Shown in pieces: positions 1 to 5,638 of a DNA stretch of 6,376 bases. How positions within the stretch are numbered: the first letter of the stretch is position 1; each line of letters opens with the position of its first letter. This stretch comes from Thermoleophilaceae bacterium. Its GTDB lineage: Bacteria > Actinomycetota > Thermoleophilia > Solirubrobacterales > Thermoleophilaceae. Where the stretch lies: the NCBI GenBank assembly GCA_013696905.1, contig JACCXP010000188.1, forward strand, positions 1-6,376, given 5' to 3'. The translations under genes were made by a program, and so were the position numbers. The notes below the pieces were generated by a model that worked only from the letters and a program-made list of their open reading frames with translations, did no database searches and was not told the origin of the DNA.

Positions 1-271
1 AGCCGCCCGACTCGGCGTGCTTACTTGCTTGGGCGGCCAGCCGTTCGAGCGTGACTAGGCCGTCCGGCTGCCGCTCCTCCGGGGTCGTAAGCGGCAGCTT
101 CTCGAGTTCCCGCAGGCAGCGAACCAGCCACCGGTACCGCTCCGGGTCGAACTCGCCGTTCTTGGCCTCCTCGGCCGCGTGATCGATCTCCTCCCTCAGG
201 ATGGCGACAGAGCGTCTGTGGAGATCGTCCATTAGGTCCGCGAGCGGCTTTTCCGGATCAGCGCCAGGCAT
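1..271 (-). CDS. Unrecognised helical protein, N-terminal part (runs off left edge)
   Basis: An open minus-strand frame enters from position 271 and continues past base 1, giving 90 visible residues. Its codons end mostly in G or C, as in the clear genes of the window. The protein is charged and looks largely alpha-helical: a segment around RRSVAILREEIDHAAEEAK is followed by DPERYRWLVRCLRELEKL, which suggests a helical hairpin, and the visible end is again helical. I see no signal peptide, membrane segment or catalytic motif, and I do not recognise a family. The start is uncertain. ATG at 271 has a GATACT box about 9 bases upstream, so a leaderless start is possible; ATG at 232 would remove 13 residues; neither has a good Shine-Dalgarno. 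The frame closes upstream at a TAG at 325-323. It lies about 250 bases downstream of the ribbon-helix-helix gene on the same strand, so co-transcription is possible but unproven. Confidence 0.5.
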   Translation of the reverse strand, partial: MPGADPEKPLADLMDDLHRRSVAILREEIDHAAEEAKNGEFDPERYRWLVRCLRELEKLPLTTPEERQPDGLVTLERLAAQASKHAESGG

Positions 272-326
272 TCGCCGCTGAGTATCCGCGTCGCGCAGGA
301 CGACTTGCCAGGAGGGCAGCCCCTAT

Positions 327-348
327 AGCCCGAGCCCGAGCCCGAGCC
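327..348. repeat. Short hexamer tandem repeat (AGCCCG, about 3.7 copies)
   Basis: The unit agcccg is repeated without interruption from 327 and ends in a partial copy at 348. It lies in the gap between the ribbon-helix-helix gene and the left-edge gene (272-521), where I find no convincing coding frame. It could be replication slippage in GC-rich non-coding DNA or a variable tract. It is too short to assign a role. Confidence 0.6.
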
Positions 349-521
349 GTAGCGATGCGGCTTGCGGAAGTCGATAAGGGGCCGCTTTGCAGGCGAAATC
401 ACGCTCTCCCCATACGCCTGGGCGCGGCGGAGACGGAGACGGCCTCGCAGGTCGGGCGCGTGCGTGCGTGCGGACCTATCCCCCCGCCATCGAAACCGAA
501 CGCCCCAGGGCTCCCGCTCGG

Positions 522-875
522 CTATACGAGGCGGCCGTCGAAGGTGATGTCGTGGCCCTCCCACGCGCCGCCCGTCGGGTCCCTGCACTCGCGCCCATCG
601 ACCCGAACCCCACCTCGAGCGATCCCCATCCATACGAGCGCTCGAGGTAGACGGGCTCGCGCGGCGAGCCAGCAGACGAACTCCGTATCCCCGCCTCCAT
701 GGTCCAAGACGGGGGCGACTACCGGCCCCGGCAGATCCGGTGGCCTCGAGGCCGCGTGTTCGAGGGCGGAGCGGACGAGGATCGACTGCGAGACCCCCCG
801 ACGCCGCGCTGCGGCCCGCAGGCGCGCCCGCAGGTCGTCGCGCACCCTGATGTTCATCTGACGAGTTCGTGCCAT
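522..875 (-). CDS. Ribbon-helix-helix DNA-binding protein with C-terminal extension
   Basis: A 117-residue protein. Residues 6-42 match the ribbon-helix-helix (CopG/Arc/MetJ-like) fold: a basic beta strand (MNIRVR, 7-12), a first helix (DDLRARLRAAARRR, 13-26), a turn with GVSQ (27-30) and a second helix (SILVRSALEHAA, 31-42). Such proteins dimerise through the strand and insert it into the DNA major groove, typically as autorepressors, antitoxins or plasmid/phage regulators. Residues 43-60 form a proline-rich linker. Residues 66-117 form a second region, with GGVRVDGRECRDP (88-100) and HDITFDGRLV (108-117), that loosely resembles the end of an S4-type RNA-binding domain; that likeness is tentative. 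An in-frame ATG at 1076 exists, but the extra 67 residues are not protein-like. I chose ATG at 875 because the fold begins there and promoter-like boxes lie just upstream. No toxin partner is recognisable. DNA binding is likely; target and partner are unknown. Confidence 0.8.
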   Translation of the reverse strand: MARTRQMNIRVRDDLRARLRAAARRRGVSQSILVRSALEHAASRPPDLPGPVVAPVLDHGGGDTEFVCWLAARARLPRALVWMGIARGGVRVDGRECRDPTGGAWEGHDITFDGRLV

Positions 876-881
876 CCCACG

Positions 882-912
882 ACGGTATAGCGCGCGCTCA
901 GGTCGGTGGCAG
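882..912 (-). promoter_or_regulatory. Candidate promoter of the ribbon-helix-helix gene (leaderless)
   Basis: On the minus strand CTGCCA (912-907, four of six matches to the -35 consensus) is followed after 17 bases by TATACC (889-884). The overlapping TACCGT (887-882) fits the actinobacterial TANNNT -10 form and would place transcription start at or next to the A of the ATG at 875. There is no Shine-Dalgarno, which agrees with a leaderless mRNA. Seen as sequence matches only. Confidence 0.45.
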
Positions 913-1002
913 TCTCCGGGCCAGGCGGCGGATGCGGTCGCTGGCGACGCTGACCCGAACATGTACTCACTGACCCGAGCGAGGTACCGGCGCCCGAGCG
1001 AT

Positions 1003-1098
1003 GACCGTGCGGGACGCGAACACAAGGGCCGCCGCGGTCGCCAGCAACAGCACAACCCCGCCGGCCGCCTCGTCACGGAGAAACTCGGTTAAAGCGGG
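1003..1098 (-). pseudogene. NhaA-like antiporter fragment (first helix only)
   Basis: A minus-strand frame reads LTEFLRDEAAGGVVLLLATA followed by AALVFAS. This matches what I know of the N-terminus of NhaA-type Na+/H+ antiporters, in which FLR.E.AGG is followed by a hydrophobic helix ending in ALVWANSP. The likeness stops there: the expected NSP and the remaining helices are absent and the frame ends at a TGA at 969-967 after about a dozen unrelated residues. NhaA proteins are around 400 residues, so only about 8% is present. Upstream the frame runs back to an ATG at 1248 through Arg/Ser-rich sequence that does not look coding. I infer a gene remnant. A chance hydrophobic stretch is possible but less likely given the LREFLR/EAAGG pattern. 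Confidence 0.5.
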
Positions 1099-1245
1099 TC
1101 CAGCGCCCGGCTTACACGCTGGCGTGCAGGATCTGCCGCGAGGCCACCCTTCCGCAGATGCCCCATCGCGGGCCCGCCTACGCGTGCGCGATGAAGCGCT
1201 CCGCCAGCGCGGGGCGGTTCTTCTTCCTGTCGGTCTACTGCTAGC

Positions 1246-1458
1246 CACGTCTGGCCGCTATCGGTCGGCTGGCCAGAGCTAGACGCCGCCGCGAGCTACA
1301 ACCCAGCGTGGCTGCTCGAGCTCGACGAGGCGCTCCGTCGCACTGGCAGGGCGGCGGGTGTGTTGTTGGAGGATGTCCCGCTCGTCGCGGAACTTCGCGA
1401 CCCCAATTGCCGCGCGCCACCGCTCACGCTGGCGGCAGGGAGCCGGGGACAGCTCTGA
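1246..1458 (+). pseudogene. Coding-like open frame without a start codon
   Basis: The plus-strand frame closing at the TGA 1456-1458 is open back to a TGA at 1192-1194. From about 1246 it reads like protein: HVWPLSVGWPELDAAASYNP, then AWLLELDEALRRTGRAAGVL, then LEDVPLVAELRDPNC. Base composition by codon position follows a coding pattern for 1294-1377 by hand count: first base about 70% GC, second about 43%, third about 82%. The second half is less clear. No ATG or GTG occurs before an internal GTG near 1357, which would leave a very short product. The best reading is the 3' end of a decayed or frameshifted gene whose start was lost near 1195-1245. I do not recognise the family. A chance open frame remains possible. 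Confidence 0.3.
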
Positions 1459-1588
1459 CGGGCGATTCACTTAGACCGCCGGGCCGCGGCGGCTTCTCGA
1501 TTGTCCCGCCGACTGTCCCACGGGGACTCTTCGGCGAAGGCGAGGCTACGAGGGCGTACGCCGTTTTCTGCTCTAGCAAGCCGTAAAG

Positions 1589-1678
1589 CGGAGGGGGAGG
1601 GATTCGAACCCTCGTCGGAGGTGAACCCCCCGAAACGGTTTTCGAGACCGCCGCATTCAACCGCTCTGCCACCCCTCC
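1589..1678 (-). tRNA. tRNA-Ser (anticodon CGA)
   Basis: A full 90-base class II tRNA folds on the minus strand. The acceptor stem pairs GGAGGGG (1678-1672) with CCCCTCC (1596-1590), leaving G1589 as discriminator; CCA is not encoded. The anticodon stem GCGGT/ACCGT closes the loop CTCGAAA, with anticodon CGA at 1644-1642 reading UCG serine codons. A long variable arm (stem GGGGG/CCTCC around a TTCA loop) is typical of tRNA-Ser. The T arm is GAGGG, TTCGAAT, CCCTC. It lies 50 bases downstream of tadA on the same strand. Its 3' end faces the gene-poor relic region. Confidence 0.97.
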
Positions 1679-1688
1679 CGAGGAGCAA

Positions 1689-1694
1689 AGGCTA
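1689..1694 (-). promoter_or_regulatory. Candidate -10 box of tRNA-Ser
   Basis: TAGCCT (TANNNT form) on the minus strand ends 10 bases before the mature 5' end of the tRNA, putting transcription start about four bases upstream of it. No good -35 match is seen. Transcription from tadA into the tRNA is an alternative. Confidence 0.35.
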
Positions 1695-1728
1695 GACCAT
1701 CGACCCCTCGTCTCCTGGCCGCGCCGGG

Positions 1729-2193
1729 CTAGCGCCGGGAGCCGAAGAAGGCGCGCAGGAGGTCGCCGCACTCCTGCGCCAGGAGTCCCCCGTCGACCTG
1801 CGGGCGGTGGTTCAGGCCTGGCTCGGCGAGCACGTCGATCACACTCCCGGCGGCACCGGCCTTCGGGTCGGCGGTCCCGTACACCACGCGCGCCACGCGC
1901 GCCAGCACGATCGCCCCCGCGCACATCGCGCACGGCTCGAGCGTGACGTAGAGCACAGCTCCCGAGAGCCGCCACCCACCGACCGCGCGCGCCGCCTCGC
2001 GGATCGCTATCAGCTCGGCGTGCGCGGTCGGGTCCCCGCGCAGCTCGCGCTCGTTGGGGGCGGCGCCGATCAGCTCTCCCTCGCGCGCGATCACGCATCC
2101 CACCGGCACGTCGTCGTGCTCGAGCGCCCGCTCGGCCTCGCGGATCGCGAGGCGCATGTAGTACTCGTCGCGGGGAAAGAAGCCGGAGCTCAT
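1729..2193 (-). CDS. tadA: tRNA-specific adenosine deaminase TadA
   Basis: A 154-residue cytoplasmic enzyme that converts adenosine 34 to inosine in tRNA-Arg(ACG), letting one tRNA read CGU, CGC and CGA. The length is normal for TadA. The zinc site of the cytidine/deoxycytidylate deaminase fold is intact: H58 and proton-shuttling E60 in TAHAEL (56-61), and C88 and C91 in EPCAMC (86-91). The N-terminal helix region YYMRLAIREAERALEHDDVP and VGCVIA are typical, as are RVVYGTADPKAGAAGS (102-117), NH.P.V.GG and the terminal EC..LL.AFF. The substrate-contacting N47 (APNERE) is present. ATG 2193 is the first start available and gives the expected N-terminus; no Shine-Dalgarno is evident. It is divergent from the protease gene and followed by tRNA-Ser. 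Other nucleoside or guanine deaminases share the fold, but the overall pattern is TadA. Confidence 0.95.
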   Translation of the reverse strand: MSSGFFPRDEYYMRLAIREAERALEHDDVPVGCVIAREGELIGAAPNERELRGDPTAHAELIAIREAARAVGGWRLSGAVLYVTLEPCAMCAGAIVLARVARVVYGTADPKAGAAGSVIDVLAEPGLNHRPQVDGGLLAQECGDLLRAFFGSRR

Positions 2194-2244
2194 GCGGGCT
2201 GGCGCCCCACGCGCGAAGACGGATGGCCGCGCTCGGCGGGTTCG

Positions 2245-2250
2245 TACACT
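2245..2250 (+). promoter_or_regulatory. Candidate -10 box of the protease gene (leaderless)
   Basis: TACACT fits TANNNT and ends five bases before the ATG at 2256, so transcription would begin at or next to that codon. No clear -35 element is seen in the short divergent region shared with tadA. The box favours 2256 over the alternative ATGs at 2223 and 2271, none of which has a Shine-Dalgarno. Confidence 0.4.
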
Positions 2251-2255
2251 TGGTC

Positions 2256-3608
2256 ATGCACGGTAAACGAATGCATCTCCGCTTCCTCCTTACGCTTGCC
2301 GCGGTCGCGGCGCCACTAGCCGCGGCCAGCCCCGCGGAGGCAGCCCGCTTCGTCCCAGACGAGGTGATCGTGCGCTACGAGGGCGGATCGAGCGTCGCGG
2401 CCCGCGCCTCGGTGCAACGCCGCGCGCGGCTTGGACGGTCCCGCAAGCTGCCGGGTGGATCGCGTCGCCTCGCGATCCGCGACGGGGAGACCGTGCGCGA
2501 GACGCTGGCCGAGCTGCGCGCGGACCCGCGCGTCGAGTACGCCGTGCCCAATCACATCGCGCGGGCGAGCTTCCTGCCCAACGACCCCGGCCTCGGCGGC
2601 CCGCTCGGCTGGCGCGCGCTGCAGTGGAACTTCTTCGGGCCGGCGGGGGTGAACGGGCCGGAGGCCTGGGACCTCGCGCGAGCGGCGGGCGCCCCAGGCG
2701 GTCGCGGTGCGGTGGTCGCGGTGCTCGACTCGGGTGTCGCCTACGAGGACCGTGGGCGCTTTCGCCGCGCCCCGGACCTGCGCCGGGACCGCTTCGTGGG
2801 CGGCTACGACTTCGTCGACGACGATCGCCGGGCGAACGACGAGAACGGCCACGGCACCCACATCACCGGCACGATCGCCCAGCGGACCAACAACGCCGCC
2901 GGGGTAACAGGCCTCGCCTACGGCGTGAAGATCATGCCGGTGCGAGTGCTCGATGACCGCGGCGGCGGCGACAACGCCGCGATCGGCCGCGCGATCCGCT
3001 TCGCCGCCAAGCGCGGCGCCGACGTGATCGCGATGGCGCTCGAGTTCGAGGCCGGCCTGCAGGCATCGGACATCCCCGACGTCGTGTCGGCGATCCGCTA
3101 TGCGAGCCGGCGCGGGGCCGTGATGGTGAGCGCCGCCGGCAACGTCGGCTACCCGGTGGTCGCCTACCCGGGCCGTGCCACTGGCGTGATAGCCGTCGGC
3201 GCGACGACCGACAGCGGCTGCCAGGCGAGCTACTCGAACTCAGGCAACGGGCTCGATCTGGTCGCCCCTGGTGGGGGGTCGGACGCCGCCCACTACGACA
3301 ACCCCTACGACGCGGCGCACTGCAGCCCGGGGGGGCGCGGCCGCTACATCTACCAGCAGACCTTCGCGCGCGAGAAGCGAGTGCGCTCGTTCGGGCTGCC
3401 GGCGACCTATCAGGGCACCTCGATGGCGAGCGCCCATGTCGCCGCGAGCGCCGCGCTGCTGATCGCAAGCCGCCGCCTGGGGCGGGATCCCACGCCTGCG
3501 GCCGTCGAGGAGCGACTGGAGGCGACCGCCCGCGACGTCGGCGTGCCGGGGGTCGACAGCCGCTACGGCGCAGGGCTGCTGGACGCGGCCGCCGCGCTCA
3601 GGCGCTGA
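2256..3608 (+). CDS. Secreted subtilisin-family (S8) serine protease
   Basis: A 450-residue secreted protease precursor. Residues 1-29 form a signal peptide: basic MHGKRMHLR, hydrophobic FLLTLAAVAAPLAAA, and SPAEA before a likely signal peptidase I cut. Residues 30 to about 105 (FVPDEVIVRYEGG to DPRVEYAVPNH) resemble the inhibitory propeptide of subtilases. The catalytic domain spans about 120-450 and has the full machinery: Asp158 in VVAVLDSGV, His199 in NGHGTHITGT, oxyanion Asn296 in SAAGN and Ser389 in QGTSMASAHVA. Two cysteines (322 and 356) could form a disulphide. The substrate-binding strand usually read as INMSLG is VIAMALEFE here (257-265), so specificity may differ. The usual YGAGLLDAAAAL end is followed at once by the stop, with no anchor or extra domain, so release outside the cell is expected. 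ATG 2256 was chosen for the -10 box; 2223 would add an 11-residue leader that weakens the signal peptide, and 2271 is also possible. Substrate unknown. Confidence 0.93.
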   Translation: MHGKRMHLRFLLTLAAVAAPLAAASPAEAARFVPDEVIVRYEGGSSVAARASVQRRARLGRSRKLPGGSRRLAIRDGETVRETLAELRADPRVEYAVPNHIARASFLPNDPGLGGPLGWRALQWNFFGPAGVNGPEAWDLARAAGAPGGRGAVVAVLDSGVAYEDRGRFRRAPDLRRDRFVGGYDFVDDDRRANDENGHGTHITGTIAQRTNNAAGVTGLAYGVKIMPVRVLDDRGGGDNAAIGRAIRFAAKRGADVIAMALEFEAGLQASDIPDVVSAIRYASRRGAVMVSAAGNVGYPVVAYPGRATGVIAVGATTDSGCQASYSNSGNGLDLVAPGGGSDAAHYDNPYDAAHCSPGGRGRYIYQQTFAREKRVRSFGLPATYQGTSMASAHVAASAALLIASRRLGRDPTPAAVEERLEATARDVGVPGVDSRYGAGLLDAAAALRR

Positions 3609-3622
3609 GGGGCGCCTCTCTC

Positions 3623-3709
3623 GTGCGGCTGTCCTGGGTGATCATGCAGGTGATCATCGTCGTGTGCGTGATCATCTCGGGAATCATCGTCGTGATCCGC
3701 CTGTACTGA
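3623..3709 (+). CDS. Possible 28-residue single-pass membrane peptide
   Basis: A GTG at 3623 opens a frame of 28 residues ending at TGA 3707-3709. It reads MRLSWVIMQVIIVVCVIISG followed by IIVVIRLY: one unbroken hydrophobic helix of about 21 residues flanked by R2 and R26, with W5 and Y28 at the membrane edges. GAGGGG at 3607-3612, overlapping the protease stop, is a Shine-Dalgarno-like site 10 bases before the GTG, a slightly long spacing. The gap to the protease is 14 bases, so it could be translated from the same mRNA, and it ends 7 bases before the end of the convergent moeA gene; it almost exactly fills the gap. Runs of ATC and GTG codons in such GC-rich DNA are unlikely by chance, but no homologue is known to me and the repeated TGATCA sites offer another reading. 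A role in membrane anchoring or signalling is guesswork. Confidence 0.45.
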   Translation: MRLSWVIMQVIIVVCVIISGIIVVIRLY

Positions 3710-3716
3710 CGGGCGC

Positions 3717-5627
3717 TCACAGGATCCGGCGGCCCATCTCATCGGTTCCGTAGCCGCCGAGGCCCTCGACGGAGGAGCGGAACTGGGGCGAGGCGAGCAG
3801 CTCCCAGAGCGGCGCGAGCAGCTGGTCCTCGAGCGCCTCCGCTGCCATGACGAGGTCGTAGGGCTCCTGCGCGACGGGCACGAAGCCGAGACCGAAGGCA
3901 CGCGCCGCCGCCAGCACCCCGAGCCCGCAGTCCGCGCGCCCGGCGGCGACGGCGGCGGCCACGGCCAGGTGCGTGTGCTCCTCACGCGCGTAGCCCGACA
4001 CGGCGTCGGCCGCGATCTCGCGCCGCGCCAGCTCGTGATCGAGCAGAACACGCGTGCCCGCGCCGCGCTGGCGGTTCACGTAGCGCAGCCCGGGCTGTGC
4101 CAGGTCGTCGATCCCGCCGACGTCGAGCGGGTTGCCCGGCGCGACGATCAGGCCCTGGTCGCGGTGGACGAGACGCACCACGGCGACGTCGCGCCCGCCG
4201 AGCACCCGCTCGACGTAGGGCAGCGTGTAGGCGCCGCTCGACGGGTCGAGCAAATGCGAGCCCGCGACGTGGCAGAGCCCGTCGCGCAGCGCGACCAGAC
4301 CGCCGAGCGAGCCGACGTTCGAGGACGCCAGCGTGACGTCGGGATCGGTCGCGCGCAGAGCGGATGCGGCGAGATCGAGCACGAGATCGTGTGAGCCGAT
4401 CGCGACGATCGTGCGCCCGATCTCGCCGATACCGCGCAGGAGGTCGACGTCGACCTCCTCGCCCGGATGGTGGCCCTCAAGCCCGGCCGGGACCACCAGC
4501 AGCCCGTCGGCCCTGACGAGCGAGGTCAGGACGCCGGCTCCGCGCGGGAGCGGCGTCGCCACGAGCGCGCCGCCGACCCGCCCGAGCCGCACGCGCACCC
4601 AGTCGTCCATCCCCATCGAGGACGCGAGCTTGCGCGCCAGACGCGCGCGGGCGCGTGGGCGCTCGCGGGCGCCCGAGCCCTCGAGGCCCGCCAGCAGCGG
4701 TGCGGCGAAGATGTCGAAGGTGAGCGCCGCCGAGACCGGATAGCCGGGCGCGCCGAGCACCGGCGTCGAGTCGATCGCGCCGAGCACGACGGGGTGGCCC
4801 GGCCGGACCGCGACGCCGTGCACGGCGAGCGTGCCCAGGCGCTCGACGACGGAGGCTGTGTAGTCGTCGCGCCCGGCGCTCGAGCCGGCGACGAGGATCA
4901 AGAGGTCGCACTCGCCGGCCGCGGCGCGCGCGGCGGCGGCGATCCGCTCCGGGTCGTCGGGCTCGATCGGCATTTGCACGGCCTCGCAGCCCGCCTCCTC
5001 GGCCTGGGCGCAGAGCATCAGCGAGTTGGTGTCGAGGATCTCGCCGGGGCCGGTGTGCTCGCCGATCGGGCGCACCTCGTCGCCAGTCGGCAGCACCCAC
5101 ACGACGGGCCGCCGGCGCACGACCAGGTCGGTCGCCCCGGCGGCCGCCGCGGCGGCCACGTCCATAGCGCGCAGGCGGTGGCCTTCGGGCAGCAGCAGCT
5201 CCGCTGCGCTCACGTCCTCGCCGATCGAGCGGACGTGCTGGTAGGGGGGCACGGCGGCGCGCAGCTCGGCGGCGTCGCCCTCGTAGTGGACGTGCTCCCG
5301 CATCACGACCGCGTCCATGTCGCCGGGCAGCGGATCGCCGGTGTCGACGACCTCGTAGGAGCCCGGGTCGAGCAGGATCGGCGTCGTCTCGCCGGCGCCG
5401 AGGGTGTCGCCCGCGCGCACGGCGATCCCGTCCATCGCGGCGGCGTCGAACGGCGGCGAGGAGCGCGTCGCCCAGACGGGCTCGGCTGTAACCCGGCCGA
5501 GCGCCGCTGACAGCGGCAGCCGCACGGCCTCGACACGCGCCGGGCAGCCGGCGGCGGCGCACGCCTCGCGCCAGGCGGCGAGCGCCTCGGCCGCGGGCAC
5601 GTCGTGGATGAAGGGAGTCGTGGCCAC
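3717..5627 (-). CDS. moeA: MoeA molybdopterin molybdenumtransferase fused to a PBP-like domain
   Basis: A 636-residue cytoplasmic protein. MoeA inserts molybdate into adenylylated molybdopterin, the last step of molybdenum cofactor synthesis; some relatives serve tungsten. Residues 1 to about 170 are the MoeA N-terminal domains, with SSPPFDAAAMDGIAV (56-70). Residues 173-315 are the MoCF-binding domain: VLPTGDEV (178-185), ILDTNS (197-202), VAGSSAGRDDYT (246-257), VRPGHPVVLG (274-283) and GAPGYPVSA (292-300), where Tyr replaces the Asn of the usual GNP. Residues 320-400 are the C-terminal beta domain IV. Residues 405-636 are an added periplasmic-binding-protein-like domain with SSNVGSLGGLVALRDG (435-450), GSHLLDPSSGAY (456-467) and NRQRGAGTRVLLD (518-530). 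It has no signal peptide, so the domain works in the cytoplasm. E. coli MoeA is about 410 residues and lacks it. The start is GTG with GAAGG directly abutting; an upstream TGA excludes anything longer. It follows another moeA by 11 bases. Ligand of the fused domain unknown; molybdate or tungstate is my inference. Confidence 0.93.
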   Translation of the reverse strand: MATTPFIHDVPAAEALAAWREACAAAGCPARVEAVRLPLSAALGRVTAEPVWATRSSPPFDAAAMDGIAVRAGDTLGAGETTPILLDPGSYEVVDTGDPLPGDMDAVVMREHVHYEGDAAELRAAVPPYQHVRSIGEDVSAAELLLPEGHRLRAMDVAAAAAAGATDLVVRRRPVVWVLPTGDEVRPIGEHTGPGEILDTNSLMLCAQAEEAGCEAVQMPIEPDDPERIAAAARAAAGECDLLILVAGSSAGRDDYTASVVERLGTLAVHGVAVRPGHPVVLGAIDSTPVLGAPGYPVSAALTFDIFAAPLLAGLEGSGARERPRARARLARKLASSMGMDDWVRVRLGRVGGALVATPLPRGAGVLTSLVRADGLLVVPAGLEGHHPGEEVDVDLLRGIGEIGRTIVAIGSHDLVLDLAASALRATDPDVTLASSNVGSLGGLVALRDGLCHVAGSHLLDPSSGAYTLPYVERVLGGRDVAVVRLVHRDQGLIVAPGNPLDVGGIDDLAQPGLRYVNRQRGAGTRVLLDHELARREIAADAVSGYAREEHTHLAVAAAVAAGRADCGLGVLAAARAFGLGFVPVAQEPYDLVMAAEALEDQLLAPLWELLASPQFRSSVEGLGGYGTDEMGRRIL

Positions 5628-5632
5628 CCTTC
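5628..5632 (-). promoter_or_regulatory. Shine-Dalgarno-like GAAGG abutting the GTG start of the MoeA-PBP gene
   Basis: In the 11-base gap between the two moeA genes GAAGG lies immediately before the GTG at 5627, with no spacer. That is closer than usual, so initiation may be weak or depend on ribosomes finishing the upstream gene. Confidence 0.4.
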
Positions 5633-5638
5633 AGGAAG

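Larger units (their letters stand above)
876..1588. other. Gene-poor stretch with coding scraps only
   Basis: Apart from the promoter-like boxes at 882-912 and the two coding scraps listed separately, I find no intact gene here on either strand. The longer open frames are rich in Arg, Ala, Gly and Pro, lack recognisable folds and overlap each other, as expected by chance in GC-rich DNA. Just downstream of the tRNA a short inverted repeat, GGCGTACGCC (1553-1562), is present but lacks the T-run and stem length of a strong terminator. The stretch reads as relic or intergenic DNA on the 3' side of tRNA-Ser. Confidence 0.5.

Noticed and set aside
232..633. 133-residue minus-strand frame downstream of the ribbon-helix-helix gene
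   Set aside because: It overlaps the end of that gene, includes the hexamer repeat as Gly-Ser codons and has no protein-like features. Its TAA overlaps the ATG at 232, which looked like coupling, but the neighbouring frame is open further upstream.
1..1588. A second copy of the tRNA 3' end as an attachment site
   Set aside because: I looked for the T-arm/acceptor sequence across the left region and found no repeat; an att site, if any, lies outside the window.
1424..2257. 277-residue minus-strand frame spanning tadA and the tRNA
   Set aside because: It runs through a complete tRNA and is out of frame with an unmistakable tadA; Arg-rich product.
3563..4051. Minus-strand frame with an Asp/His-rich run (HAHDDDHLHDH)
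   Set aside because: The run is the antisense image of the Ile/Val codons of the possible membrane peptide, and the rest overlaps MoeA-PBP out of frame.
4467..5510. 347-residue plus-strand open frame antisense to the MoeA-PBP gene
   Set aside because: It mirrors the codon structure of a gene with clear MoeA motifs, its product is His/Arg/Gly/Ala-rich without a fold, and long antisense frames are usual in GC-rich genes.
4477..5562. 361-residue minus-strand frame overlapping the MoeA-PBP gene
   Set aside because: Out-of-frame Arg/Ala-rich product overlapping a well-supported gene on the same strand.
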